From Meghimatium bilineatum (taxonomy: Eukaryota; Mollusca; Gastropoda; Stylommatophora; Philomycidae): DNA of 64,000 nucleotides. Positions 1 to 11,609 of this stretch are shown piece after piece. The stretch is taken from the NCBI GenBank assembly GCA_034231615.1, contig CM067298.1:51069832-51133831 (forward strand), written 5' to 3'. The translations under genes and the position numbers were made by a program. Each line of letters starts with the position of its first letter. Position 1 is the first letter of the stretch. The notes beneath the pieces are model-generated. The model made no database searches, was not told the origin of the DNA, and saw nothing but the letters and a program-made list of their open reading frames with translations.

Positions 1-948
1 TCTTCGTGTTTCTTTCAATGTGTTTGCGTTGTCTTTCTCCAGTCACGGACTTCATATTATTATACCAAAATGGTTTTTACTTGAGTCTATCTTTCTGTGT
101 ATTTGATATGTGGCTTCTACCATTACTTTCGATGTTCTCCATGCCTTTATCTTAAATTGCCACTGAAATAGGTTACTATTTAATTTTGCTTCTGTATATT
201 GACTTGTCCTTCGCTATATCTGCAAGTCAATGATGAAATTTCACTTATATCTTATAAAAGACATCGGTCAAGATTTGAAGAATAAAACCGTTACACTTAG
301 ACGTCCATATATTGAATTATTCTCTGCTGTCAGCGTGCACTATCAAGACAAGAACTAAAGGATTTTTTGTGTCAAATGCAATCGTGCTTAGATCCCTAAA
401 CGATAACTACATACATGTATGTCTCTGTTGCTGGCTGATTTAAATCTCATATTTAGCCAGAATCAAAGCACATGTACATACAGATACCATTCAGCATACA
501 GGTGATATCGCCGGGTCTTACATAATCAATTAGTAGGAGATTTCTTCTGAAATGCATTATGTCCCAATGACAGTCGGAGATTTCTAAATATAAAATAAAC
601 ATCTGGAGAATCTTCCCCATGGCACAAAAGGAAAAACTAGATCAATTGCTCCTAATATTCTCAGGGATGACAAAAGCAAAAATGACATTCTAGTGACACT
701 CCTGTTAGCGACGTTTCGTTTTATCATGTTTTCAAAGTTCCCTAATTAAAACTCAATTCTAATCTGAGCTGCAAAATGCAGTTTCCACATACCACATATT
801 TTGTCGAGTAGATGTTAAATGTGTGCTATATATTCTTATGTAATATAATTAACATAAGATTTGTTTTAAAAATAAATTATTAAACAGGTTCAAGATATTA
901 TATGCATGTCTTCCCATTTATATATACACACATACATACAATATATAT

Positions 949-980
<32 letters not shown>

Positions 981-1660
981 CGATAAAGCAGGTTGCTTTA
1001 AGTGAGAAAATCGTCACCAGAGGGATAATACAATGTTTCAGGTGACCACTGTAGAGAACGAGTGATAGTGTTCCTTAGAAAATCTGAACCAGTAAAGGAG
1101 TAAACAAAATATTGAAACTACTGTTACTTTTGTGTACCTACTAGAAGAGAATGTTTAAAATGCTATTGATAGAAAACAAGTTTGAGCTGAAGCAAAGGCT
1201 CTGTTATGCTTGCTCAGAGCAGAAGTACGCTTTTTATGCAAACTGTAAAGTTATTTCATTGCATTTAAATAAACAAGTACAAGTTATAAGATATAGACAG
1301 TCTCACAGTTACCGCACAGATTCTTCGGTAGACTGAAAATACTACCAACTGTCGCATCCATTGCAAAAATTAATTGCACACATTTATTGCACGCATTTCT
1401 TGGACACATTAGTTGCACCCATTTAAAACAGTTTAGCTAATTTAGATTCTGTAAATATTTAAATAACAAACGTTATATTTTAATGGTTGCAGATAGGTCT
1501 CCGTTAAGAATAAGAGGGTAGGAGATTAACCTAACAATAAAAGGATATTTTCCCATTTTAATGGGATATTTGAATACCTTTTCCTGCAAAAACATTAAAA
1601 AAATTTGAGAAATGGGAGGGGGGTGGTTGCTCGTTTTCTGATTTGCATGCAAATATTAAA
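1..1660. other. AT-rich stretch with no recognised gene
   Basis: No coding pattern, RNA gene or repeat family was recognised here apart from a TA dinucleotide run at 952-980. The stretch probably belongs to an intron of the potassium-channel gene whose exon starts at 4037, since that exon must be preceded by others, but no earlier exon could be found in 1-4036. Confidence 0.5.
952..980. repeat. TA dinucleotide microsatellite
   Basis: A run of about 14 TA units lies next to other T/A/C-rich simple sequence. Confidence 0.9.
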
Positions 1661-1664
1661 TGTC

Positions 1665-2022
1665 CTGTTCTGATTTGTTTAGGAAACTTAACGAAGCTGA
1701 GTAAGGGGGTAAAGTGGGTAAGGGCATATCTATATAATAGACATTATTATATATGTGTTTGGGTGTAAAGTGAGTAAGGGTTAGGGCATATCTATATAAT
1801 ACACATTATTATACTGTTCTGATTTGTTTAGGAAACTTAACGAAGGTGTGAAACTCCCATCCTCATCTACGGTCTTTGTTATAATCATTTTTAGAATGCA
1901 TTCATTTACCATTAATTGCATATATTGTGTACCATGATAATTAAAGAAAGAAATAATTCTAGAAATATGTGTTTGGGGGTAAAGTGAGTAAGGGTAAGGG
2001 CATATCTATATAATAGACAAAT
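1665..2022. repeat. Local duplicated blocks
   Basis: A block of about 32 bp containing gatttgtttaggaaactt occurs at 1665-1696 and 1814-1845. A second block, containing gggcatatctatataata, follows a 'gtaaagtg-gtaagg' lead at about 1709, 1766 and 1978. The two blocks alternate, which indicates segmental duplication of a unit about 120-150 bp long. Confidence 0.7.
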
Positions 2023-3169
2023 GTCCGAAAAGGGATTGTTCCAAAATAGTTTTAGAGACACTGCGTTCAATATCTGACAGCATTGCAAAAACATGTAAAA
2101 CGCTTAATCGCTTTCAAATAGCTAACCGAATTTCCGTGTAACAGTACAAACATTGCAGGTTAACAGAATTTGACAGATAATTTAGCAATGCGATCTATTT
2201 TAAGATAAAACAACTTCTGCTATTGATTAAGTAGAAACTACCAGATGTATATTCTATCGATTTACACTCTCCAGCACACAAAAACGAAATCTTGCATAAA
2301 TAGTATAGTTACAGGCAGCGGCTTCATTCGTTTGCGGTTTCAAATACTTGCGTTGGTATTTTTGGATTTAAATTACCTATAATTGTTTCGTGAGTTAGAA
2401 ACAATAATTGTTTTAGCATATTCCTATTTTTACCTTTATTAGTCAATGTTTAGATACTCGTAGAGAACTAACATTTACTAGTTAAATAACCGGAAGTGGT
2501 AAAAAAAAGTATACGTAAATCGATAAGTTAAGAAATTGTAATTATTGTGTGTGGAGAAGAAAGTTATAAATTTGTGCAAAGGAAAGTGATAGTTGTTACT
2601 TGTTTCAGAGTCTATATTTCATGTGCTGGTGATAATATTTTCAAATTATATACCTATTTTATTGACTTCAATTGACTACACTGTTCTTGAACCATCAAAC
2701 AAAGAATATCATTATTGAGTTAATATAATTGTGTTTCAAATAATTAAACAATTTATTTTGAATAAATATCTTTACTTGCATTATGTGACGTCTTAAAATA
2801 GAACTTGTCACTTCTGAATTTCTAATCTACATAGATTAGGGATGGACATACTACTGTCAGTGTGCCAAATCCAACACGTATATCATTTTTATTCTGGTTT
2901 TTGTCACGTTGCAGGAATATTACTGTAGACACTGGCACCGATCTATAGCTCAGAAACACTACTTGGGAGCTCAGAGACTACAAATATAGTTTTTTTTTCA
3001 CCCCGTTCCACTTCGAAACAATTCAATCCAGCCTGCCTACATAAATATTTTTTCCCACGTTAGACGTACGACTTTCTCAAAACATTAAAACAACGAATAC
3101 AACAGGCGGTATGGCGCGACACTAATAAATACAGCTACTTGTGTTGATCTATCTTCTTCTTTGTCTGCA
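2023..3169. other. AT-rich stretch, nothing recognised
   Basis: No exon-like frame, repeat family or RNA gene was seen. It is probably intronic relative to the downstream KCNN exon. Confidence 0.4.
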
Positions 3170-3389
3170 CAAGAATGACTAAAATTACTCCAGTGTTTCA
3201 CCAAGCCACCAGGGGGCCTATGTTCTATGGTGGCTCTCGCTATAGAAGGCATCTGTGCAGTGTCACTGCATTAGTACCCTCACCCTACTGCAATCCTTGT
3301 CACTGGTTATTTATTCTTTATTTTGCCAGCAAATGAAAATCACAAATACAGTCGAAATGGCGTTGTAAGGAATTTCCCAGCTCTGGGAT

Positions 3390-3440
3390 GGTCGAGAAAT
3401 GGCGCCATCGTTACCGAGCAAGAGTGGTAGGCAACAAACA
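3390..3440 (+). repeat. Possible dispersed repeat shared with 20.9 kb
   Basis: About 42 bp around tggcgccatcgttaccgagc resembles the reverse complement of about 20895-20945 (tggcgctatcgctgctgagc) at roughly 80% identity. The second location lies in a tRNA-derived SINE, so this may be a SINE body fragment. The flanks do not align convincingly. Confidence 0.35.
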
Positions 3441-4036
3441 CAAATAGTCAATGGCATTATGGTTAGCTAGTTAGCTACTGGCTAGGAAGTTACTCACTTA
3501 TGGGTAACCACGTGATATGACGCTATAGTTTATAGATCATCTTATCGTTGTCATCATTTTATGTGTATTTTCTCCAGAAAGCGTTTTTTCATAAACAGAG
3601 ACCTCCACGATTGCTAGTACATATTATTTTAATCCAACAAGACACTATTCAAATCAAAATGTTGTACACAAGACTGGACACCTACAAGTCCATGAGGATT
3701 ATTGTGACACAAATCCGTTTTATTGATTCGATTAGACGCATTTACAAACAAGAGACACTCGTACCAAGTCTTTTGATGTTTCCTACTTATGATTCATACA
3801 CAATGTTTAAACCACGCTATAAGAGAAAGGTAAAGACACGAGAGCTAGAAAAAAAACAGAATTATAACATGCAACGTAATACAGCAGTACACAGTAAATG
3901 TATTTGGTAACTAGTAGTGTATAAGAATAATTTAACATATTTATAAATAAATATATATATATATATATACAGATTACTTGAGAAATATTTTTGACTACTT
4001 TTTTAATTATCAGAGTTGTCATTGCATTATCCTCAG

Positions 4037-4138
4037 ACGCAGTCCAACATACACGAGCTTGTGATCGAAATGCACGGGAATCAGAGAGAATTAGAGAAAC
4101 GAGTCAATAAAATTGAGGAAACATTGGCCCAGCTACAG
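4037..4138 (+). CDS. KCNN: KCNN/SK calcium-activated K+ channel, penultimate coding exon
   Basis: This 34-codon exon encodes part of the C-terminal coiled coil that follows the calmodulin-binding domain of small-conductance calcium-activated potassium channels. A pyrimidine-rich tract and cctcag precede it, and cag/gtctgt follows, so both splice sites are good and both borders are phase 0. The peptide starts TQSNIHELVIEMHGNQRELE and continues KRVNKIEETLAQLQ. It aligns without gaps to the TQ..MYD(M/L)I...NE..E..EKRI..LE.KLE segment of animal SK channels. Upstream exons (six membrane helices, pore, calmodulin-binding region) must lie before the window; none was found in 1-4036. The exon is too short to be noticed as an open frame. 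The family call rests on motif recognition plus continuity with the exon at 10263. Confidence 0.78.
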
Positions 4139-4509
4139 GTCTGTGATATTATACATATGGTACTTTTAAATCAGATTTAAGGGCGAGTAAAACTAAGTTT
4201 GACCCGAACGCTCTATGGTGCATTTCCCTGCTATTGAGTATTATAATCTTCCTTTACTGCGAGAGTCGGAATAATGAGATCCACATTGAAACAAACATTC
4301 CATCTGAAGCCGGCAAAATCATGTCTATATGTTAGTATATATGTATATATATGTCTATATTAAGCTCACCCCATTGTACAGAATGTCATGGGAATATTAA
4401 GATATAAATCTGTCAAGAACAGTCAAATATTTATCACTTGTGAGAGAGTGAAGTCAAGTACATCATCTTTATCAAGTGTCCTCTTCAAAACAAAGACTAA
4501 CTAAAACGA

Positions 4510-4870
4510 ACCTCCAACATAATATGTCTCTTGCCTCGGTGGTTCACTCTGCTAAACTGCATATTGTATATAGCATGATATGTCTCTCCCACTTTTATAT
4601 CTGCCTACCTATTGATTTCCTCCCGTCAACCGTACTTCACATAATTCCTTCATAAAGGTGTCGTGTATATTAATGTCTAAGCATTTTTTTATATTTGTAT
4701 TTCCTGTAATAGGTATATTTTCCATGCACTGTGTTGTCAGAACCTTTGCGTTTGTTTTGTTCTCTTTCCATTACGTTCTCTATATTTTCTATATACTCAC
4801 TTTCCAGAGGCATCAATTATATCTTCTAGTTCGTTCATTATCCACGTTTCTGAGTCGTAACTCGAATATC
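4510..4870 (-). pseudogene. Non-LTR retrotransposon C-terminal fragment (family X)
   Basis: On the minus strand this matches the tail of the larger element at 23060-24730. Shared landmarks are the antisense tgcctcggtggttcactctg, the tctccca...ttatatctgcctacc block and the block reading 'gcatcaattat'. It corresponds to the region after the reverse transcriptase where these elements encode a basic (K)GKR/GRQR segment. No intact frame remains. It is 5'-truncated, as LINE copies usually are. Confidence 0.7.
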
Positions 4871-5109
4871 AGAAAATAAAAAAAATGAGAAAATATTTGC
4901 AGAAGAAAGAAAATTTATAAAATATTGATTGATTATGAAGTCAAAACCACTACTAAATTATAAGAGGAAATAAATCGCACATGAAAACATGTCAAGGGAA
5001 AAAGCACCGATATTTTTCACGTGAAAAATTGACAAACAAAATGTAATATTTCTCAACCTTTTTCGATCATGATCTTCTTTCATTGAGACATTACAACATC
5101 CCCCCCCCT

Positions 5110-5624
5110 CCCCAGTGATTAGGTCTCCTTCCATTCTCACTCTTGTTTCTTTCTGTCCGCTAGTTAATGTTTTTGGAAACATGTATTGGCAAACACGGCG
5201 CATATGCAGTTCATTGCGGAGAATATTGTGGCAACTTCCAATTGGTATTTCACCTTCTAAGCTTTTTTTCTGAATACTAAACCTTCTATCCGCACGAACA
5301 ACGTTCCAAACACACTCAATGTTTTCAATGTTGATCGAGATTGACGGTCCTCCATCAAGTGCATCACTCTATCGATCTATTCGCTAAACACGCTATTGCC
5401 TTTCAGCGTCAGGGGTAGAAGAGTTATCTTGAGATGGTTCTCTTGTGTCATCCTTATCGTCACTAAAACGACCTTTTATGGAAACGCTTCTGCCTAACAC
5501 ATACTTGAGATTTCTTCATTACAGTATCACAATACGCTTTATAAAGCAAATGTTAGTGTCTCTGATGGTGATGTCTCAGGCTAAACACGAATTTGGCATT
5601 TGTGCGTTGTTCAGTCAATGACAT
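5110..5624 (-). pseudogene. Mariner-like (SETMAR-type) transposase N-terminal remnant
   Basis: Reading down from 5624 the minus strand gives MSLTEQRTNAKFVF, then a degraded helix-turn-helix with QKRFHKRSF, DDTREPSQDN and GGPSIS. It continues with NVVRADRRFSIQ, GSCHNILRNELHMRRVC, PKTLTSGQKETR and MEGDLI. This order (EQR..KF, W/F.KRF, G..S..DD.R.GRPS, V..VR.DRR, G.S...IL...L.MR+VC....PK.L...QK..R) matches the DNA-binding half of mariner/SETMAR-type transposases. In-frame stops occur near 5555 and 5455. The catalytic DD34D half is absent; similarity ends near 5110. It is antisense within the KCNN intron. Confidence 0.75.
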
Positions 5625-5639
5625 TGTCAATTTCGACGA

Positions 5640-7744
5640 TGCAACTAGCACAGCACACAAACAAACATATGTATCTTCCCTTCGAGAGTATATCTGAAGG
5701 TCACATCTGCAATGTCCTTTTCGCCAAGGGCATTACCAACTTCTAATCATACAATCTCTATGACAACATCTCTCATTTAAATATTTGTCGTTTATTCTGG
5801 AACTTGTTGATGCTGCCTCATATGGCCCAGGTAGAGAATCACTGAACAACATGATATGTGAGAATACTTGAAGGAACACCTTCCTGTTGTAAACCATTTA
5901 TGTTCAACAATTATTTCCGCTAGCTACAAAGACACAAATCCCCTGCATCGTTCTTAATGACCGATCCTTGCTTAGAAATTATGCGCAGGCTCAAAGACCT
6001 TCACTGCTGAAAATGCAAGTGTTTTTGATTGGTTACTGGAATAAAGTCTTGGTCTTTTGATTTGACGATTTAAATAATTAATGGAAAAATTGCTTTCTCT
6101 GCTGAAATTAGTTTCTATTTCTGGGTCAAATTTTCCAGATAAAATAAAATATGAATTATAAAATCTTTTCACCGGAAAATGAATGCAATTGTACGAACAA
6201 AACGTGAACTGTGTGTTACCAGATTTTTTTATGTCACGCTTTTAAGGAATATTCACTGTGAACAAAATATATATATAGTTGCTTAAAAAATAGACGAATT
6301 TAATTGTTTGTATTCATTATGTCTTTTTGTCCAAAATGACAAGTCAAATGCAACAAAATTTCTGAAATCACTTGGTTTTTAAGAACGTATGCTGCGGAGT
6401 AGTTGGGCACTAGCTTCGAAAAACGGTTATCCAGAATTACATCCCATTTTAGGGGATATTTTATTACAATGGGTTCTGGGATGAATGCTTCTTGGCCACC
6501 AAAAGTATATATGTGATACCACGTACACTTCATTCACGTTCTAATTAACTTCTCTTACCACGATTTTATAAAGATTGTAAAACTATATAAAGTGATATAA
6601 TGGTTCTCTATAAATAATTAACACAGTTGCTTCCTAGAATATTCATGTAACCTCTAACTGTAACCCTCAGCAATAGAAGTCAAACGAGAAGAATCAAAAC
6701 AAGCCTTTTCACGTCATCTTTTCTATTATTTCCGTGAATTTCGTTGATCGACATTGGCAGGTGATACAAGGAATAAACATATTAACCAACGAAAAGCATG
6801 CCAATAATCAAAACCATCACGTGTGAAGACTTATTTTGATTCCGCTAGTCGGTTTTCTATTGCGGAAGGTTACACTCTAGTATTCCTTAAGATGAAAAAT
6901 GTCTAGAAAGTAATTCACATTTAAAAAATCGTATCTCTACAGTGCAATAGTAAAGCTGGTGAATATAGATAACGGGCAAAACTTACAATTTGGAGACCAG
7001 TGTTCTACAAGCGACGAAGAGCGTTCTGTATTTTGGTGCTTCCTAGTAAGGTCCCCAATAATGGTGACCAGGGCGAAGTCCTCTCCGCTACCCCCTTTGC
7101 TACGACACTGCTATTGTGCACATATTTTTAAGAGCATGGTTTTAAGCGGTTAACCATATAGTAATAACGTATGCAAGAGTGTTAGAACTGGAAAAGGCGA
7201 GAATGGAGTTAATACGTACTCTTGCAAAGGAGCGATATGACTGAACGATTATAAGTACGAAAACAGAACTTCTCTTCCATTTTAAGTTCAGATTGTTGTC
7301 AGAATTCTACATATTGTTATTCCACCGTAGTAGTCGGTGATGACCATACAGCTCAACTGGGATGATGAAGAAGGTGGATGTCTCCGGTGTGTCCCGTTCT
7401 GACTAATAAATCCTATATGTGCCTATAATTGTGTGACGCACGCTGAGCATGTGTGGGAGGAGTATGTGGGACATTTAGCCGCTCTTGCATTTCGCTGCAC
7501 CGTGTCTGAGGTTGCATGTAGCTAGTACAGCACTCGTGATTATACGTTGCAAGTCGGATATACCTTGTGCAAAAATTGTTCCATTAATGTTTGTTTATGT
7601 TGAAGTGAGTCGGTAATGTAGTAATTGTCTTTCAACCCTTCATCTGTTCTCCAGCCTTTTGGGGTTTCAATTCTGAAGTTCTACATATAGCAGCTTTTTT
7701 TAGCACAAGATGATCTTTCAAACGGACACCGTGTCCTGCCGAAA
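5640..7744. other. Intronic sequence, nothing recognised
   Basis: Scattered open frames of 60-77 codons occur (for example 5972-6172 and 6300-6533, minus strand; 6959-7153, plus strand). None shows a recognisable family motif, and frames this short are expected by chance in AT-rich DNA. Confidence 0.4.
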
Positions 7745-8335
7745 TGAATCTTACACGAGCAGCAATGATGGACACACAGTGGAATAAAGACTAGACTTGA
7801 AATACCATTGGCTGCAATGTTCAGGTTGCATGCTATGAGCAAAATACGTACATAAATATACATAAACCTAAGTAAATCTCTACTAATATCTATTATTTTG
7901 TTCGGTTTTTAGAGTTGGACAATTAAATCGGAAATAGTGAGGTGAATATAGAGTTTTGAAAACAAATGCTACAGACGAATATTACGCACCCATTATACAG
8001 AACATAAACAAACATATACGTGAGAAAAAGAATAAGTAATCTTGCAGCTCAACAAGAACATCTCATGACACGACAGTGTTGAAACGTACCAACCTGTGTA
8101 GCTTGACCATGTGGTGAGGCACGATTCTCTTCCAAAACTATCTAAATGACAAAAGTTGGGGGTAGTAGAAAAAGAGGGAAAATGAAAGTATGAATGGATA
8201 ATATTAAGGACTGAATAGGATTAAAATTCTCCGCACTTAAACAATGAACTGTGAACAGAGAAGCGTGGCAGGATTTTTGTGTTGATGTCTTCAAAGTTGC
8301 ACCCTTAAAACATTCAGTGTTTCTCAAACGTTACT
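7745..8335 (+). pseudogene. Non-LTR retrotransposon C-terminal fragment (family V)
   Basis: The plus strand reads GIKTRLEIPLAA, then a degraded L..LYG.ESWT region ending SWTIKSEIVR, then (H)HVVRHDSLPKLSK, a GR.R.K segment and NREAWQDFCVDVF near the end. This is the typical tail of a mollusc LINE: TEI.TRI, ESWT, VRHDSL.K, GRRRGRQ, NRE.W. Frameshifts and stops break it. The copy at 34660-35870 belongs to the same family and shares long DNA stretches such as the 'gagttggacaatta' block. Confidence 0.75.
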
Positions 8336-8449
8336 GTCCACTAATGATAAGATTGGTGCCCTTCAATGTTTAGTCAAGTCGTATTTATTTGTTAGTCAGC
8401 AATTATAAGGTGCTACGAGATGCCATTACGCAGAAGTAATATAAAGAAA

Positions 8450-8640
8450 CAGTCATTATGTTAGGACACATTATAAGGAGACGTGAAACACGGAAAATTG
8501 TGACAACATGAACAGTTTTTGGGGAAGAAAAAATATAAGGGAGATAGAGAGAAAATATCCTGGAGTCGGGTGAAATGGATTGAACGAATTTAAACCTTGA
8601 AGCTGACAGCCAACACTAACTAAAAGGACAACGGATGTGC
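8450..8640 (+). pseudogene. Short LINE C-terminal fragment
   Basis: The plus strand reads MLGHIIRRRETRKIVTT, then a basic G-R-R segment and a terminal ILES region. The pattern is (F)GHI.RR..., G.I.G.R.RGRQR.K.LDS, as in the post-RT region of several invertebrate LINEs. It is broken by stops. Confidence 0.55.
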
Positions 8641-8649
8641 TTGATATCC

Positions 8650-9960
8650 TACGTCGACAGCTATGGCACTCACTGATAATGTGGAGTTGAACTTTTTCGT
8701 TCTATATATTCTTCTCTCTGCGTTGCTGAAAGGCCTCACATGATTGAAGGCGATTAGTATTTATCTATGACATGTTTGGTTACTTGATATGCAGTAATAA
8801 TGTGACGTTTCAGGACGTCTGTAATTTAGCTCCTTCAATCCACATTGTTAGTGGTCTTCATCTTGGTGTTTCCATCTCATTGTGAATGCTGCTGGCCTAT
8901 GAACGTTTATTTTCATTGTGACAGCAATTTCAGCCTATGTTATTCAATATATGTGACCATATCTTGGCCCTGATAATATAAGATATTATATGACATGTAT
9001 GACGTCAAGGTAGTGTAGGTTATAAACACAATTATTGCTGGTACTTCTCTTACTGTAGTGTCATTGGCGCTATAGAGCTCTTTTGCTTTAATGATCCCCT
9101 GTCCTACGAGTAGTTATGATGTTGTTTTATCTTTTTTTTGGTTTCACTCAGGTACGTACCATACATTTCTGGGCCAACTAGTTTATTATACTTCTGTTAG
9201 ATTTGTTAACCCATCTGCAGTGCTGGTATTGGCACTGAATTATCGACTGTTTGCTGCAGACATCCCCCTCCCAAAGAATGACATGAATTGTCTTCCTCTA
9301 TGTGAAACTGATCATATGGTCAATTGCCCTCATAAAGTCTTCATGAAAAACTTTGCGTTTTGGGGGTTCAGGTTGGGTGTACAGATATGCATTTTCCGCT
9401 GGTCACAATCTCTCAAGAGACATGCCTTGTTCTTGCATTCTGTGGCTGAGTATTTACTGTAACTGTGTCACGCCCTGCATCCTTTGACTTCATGATTCTT
9501 TCTAGCATCTAATGTGTATATCGCTCATGAGTTTGCTTTAATCTACTTTCAAATTCGCTAGAGTATGACATGCTATGATTGTTGGTGCTATGTTGATTTG
9601 CAAGACAATCTAGCTAGAGCTGGGATATTGGGCAGGGCAGACATCTTATACTTGAATCTTACTCTCAAATCAGTAGCTTCCGCTACGATCGCTGCACATG
9701 ATTGTGACAGACTGTGGATTTACGCCACACTCCTTTTTCTGCGAGCGGGAAATTCGGTCTAGACCCTACAAACTCATCCAACCCCGCAGTAATGATATAT
9801 TAAGCATTACCGGACAACCAGGACAACAAAAGAAAACATTTCCTCTTGCCTGCAACTTTTTGTAACTAATGATGACCACTTGACAGGAGATAAAACTCAG
9901 AAATCAGACAAGACATGCAATGACAATGACGAGATTTTCACAGGATACAGATTTTCAACC
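8650..9960. other. Unrecognised intronic sequence with a 123-codon open frame
   Basis: The longest frame, 9091-9462 (+), has no recognisable motif and no support from splice sites or a second copy in the window. A 65-codon frame at 9565-9762 is likewise unassigned. Confidence 0.35.
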
Positions 9961-9964
9961 AATT

Positions 9965-10075
9965 CCCAACTTTCCTTAATCGCCCCCTACGACATGTCTG
10001 GAAGATGACAGTGGCTCTATTCTTTGCACCTTAAACTAGATGTCCGGACACCAGTTGTTACACGGACAAAGAATA
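9965..10075 (+). repeat. Dispersed repeat, SINE-like tail
   Basis: The block 'ccttaatcgccccctacgac' followed by cagtggctctattctttgca and cttaaactagatgtcc recurs partially at 31790-31865 (+, ccttaatcgccttttacggc) and 52120-52195 (-, ctattctttgcaccta). A block at three places suggests a dispersed element rather than chance. Confidence 0.6.
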
Positions 10076-10262
10076 ATATGAAGAAACATACTAAAAACAA
10101 TAGTAAACTAAAATACATGTTCACTAGTTAGAGAAGCTGTGAAAGATACGACATATTTATTTTATTCATGCAAGATATTAATATATTGACACCTCGAAAT
10201 CACATACATTTATTTGTGAATTATTCAATAGTAAATATTCTACTAATATTATTTTTTCCCAG

Positions 10263-10541
10263 ATAAATCTTGATACATTACCTGACCTGATAGCCAGATC
10301 AATCACCCAAACCAGTGTTCAATACAGACAAGATTTCTCAGAAATGCGAGTTCCTGTTGCAAGACCCTTAGCGGATTTTACAGGGCTTAGAAGGACGACC
10401 AATGCTCGACAAAGAAGACCATTTCAACAACAGTTTTCTTTGCGTGAAATGCCAATCTTCGATAGAGGTTCCAATTCTGGAAAAGATGACAATGCAGATC
10501 CCGGTATTATTACTCCAGAAGATATAGATTCTGTGGCATAG
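10263..10541 (+). CDS. KCNN: KCNN/SK calcium-activated K+ channel, terminal coding exon
   Basis: The exon starts directly after a strong acceptor (attattttttcccag) and stays open for 92 codons to a tag at 10539-10541. Its start, INLDTLPDLIARSITQ, continues the coiled coil of the exon at 4037 in the same phase. It aligns with the ...LPGLI(S/A)Q.I....RDF segment at the end of the SK coiled coil; here it reads YRQDF. The remaining ~60 residues are basic then acidic and ungapped, with RRTTNARQRR, a QQQFS stretch and GIITPEDIDSVA at the end; this tail is not conserved in the family. An internal ATG at 10344 is not a start. No further exon is needed. Confidence 0.75.
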   Translation: MNLDTLPDLIARSITQTSVQYRQDFSEMRVPVARPLADFTGLRRTTNARQRRPFQQQFSLREMPIFDRGSNSGKDDNADPGIITPEDIDSVA

Positions 10542-11084
10542 CGTCAAGATAACGACAATGACGTTCAAACAAGCAGTCAATGACCTATCCTTCTAAATGC
10601 ATAATCCATGCATGGTATATAAGTAGAGCTAGTGAATAGTTTACCCATTAAGCAGGAGTACCATGTATTCAAAGTATGAAGAGATCAACTCAAATAAGAG
10701 AATATTATAAACATCAAATTGGTGCAGCATATGGCTGTTCGCTAGACCCAACAGTGGTCAGCAACAGGTAAATTTTACTCACCAAACACTCAGTTAAAAA
10801 TCGGTACTTTGAGTTTCACAATTTGTCAAAACTTAATCCGATTTCACCCACCCGGCAGGATTGCCCTCTTTTAAAAACGCATAGTAGACAAACTTGACAA
10901 GTGACATCCCCACAAAATTTTCCATTTTCAACTAAGTGGCTGGAACATGTCAGTTTCTTGGAACTATTGAATTATGGTCATCCTATGCTCATATAAAGCA
11001 AGACACAAATTTACGGGATATTTCTTGGATCATATAAACAGCGATACAGTACTGCCCAACAAGCATTGATGTAGCCTCATCGAG
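10542..11084 (+). other. Probable 3' UTR and flank of KCNN
   Basis: No gene was recognised. No canonical AATAAA was seen soon after the stop, so the end of the transcript cannot be placed. Confidence 0.4.
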
Positions 11085-11450
11085 AATAAGATATACGTGT
11101 GCACATATAAAGCCTAAATGGCGGCTTCAAATAAGATATACTTGTGCAGACATAGAGCCTAAATAGCGGCTTCAAATAAGATATAATTGTGCAGACATAG
11201 AGCCTAAATGGCGGCTTCAGATAAGATATACTTGTGCAGACATAGAGCCTAAATGGCGGCTTCAGATAAGATATACTTGTGCAGACATAGAGCCTAAATG
11301 GCGGCTTCAAATAAGATATACTTGTGCAGACATAGAGCCTAAATAGCGGCTTCAAATAAGATATAATTGTGCAGACATAGAGTCTAAATGGCGGCTTCAG
11401 ATAAGATATACTTGTGCAGACATAGAGCCTAAATGGTGGTTTCAAATCAG
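11085..11450. repeat. 45-bp minisatellite, about eight copies
   Basis: The unit is aataagatatacttgtgcag + acatagagcctaaatggcgg + cttca. Units start at 11085, 11130, 11175 and so on. Variants (taaatagcgg, ataattgtg, leading g for a) recur in the same order in units 2-4 and 6-8, indicating a 180-bp higher-order unit. The 45-bp period keeps a minus-strand frame open (repeated YLKPPFRLYVCTSIS), which is an artefact of the period. Confidence 0.93.
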
Positions 11451-11499
11451 ACATTGGTATACGTAATATTAATAGAGATCGTTAAATAAGAGTGTAGAT

Positions 11500-11600
11500 A
11501 TCATAATGGAACAAACGAGATTCAAACCCAATCCATCCAGTTGGCAAAACCACTTCACTATGAAGTCCAGCGGTTGTGTCATGCTCAACTTACAGTGATT
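11500..11600 (-). repeat. tRNA-derived SINE remnant
   Basis: On the minus strand a box-A-like agtgaagtgg is followed by a box-B-like gggtttgaatctcg. It is not a functional tRNA, because no cloverleaf could be drawn. Confidence 0.35.
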
Positions 11601-11609
11601 ATTATTAAT

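Larger units (their letters stand above)
4139..10262 (+). other. KCNN: KCNN intron, phase 0, 6.1 kb
   Basis: The interval lies between the gt donor at 4139 and the ag acceptor at 10261-10262, the latter preceded by attattttttccc. It carries at least four retroelement or transposon remnants in both orientations: 4510-4870, 5110-5624, 7745-8335 and 8450-8640. Because the remnants sit within an intron, none is expected to contribute to the channel message. Confidence 0.7.

Noticed and set aside
9091-9462. 123-codon open frame, considered as a gene or an antisense piggyBac remnant
   Set aside because: No motif could be matched on either strand with confidence and no splice support was found.
11077-11454. 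125-codon frame with YLKPPFRLYVCTSIS repeats
   Set aside because: Product of the 45-bp array.
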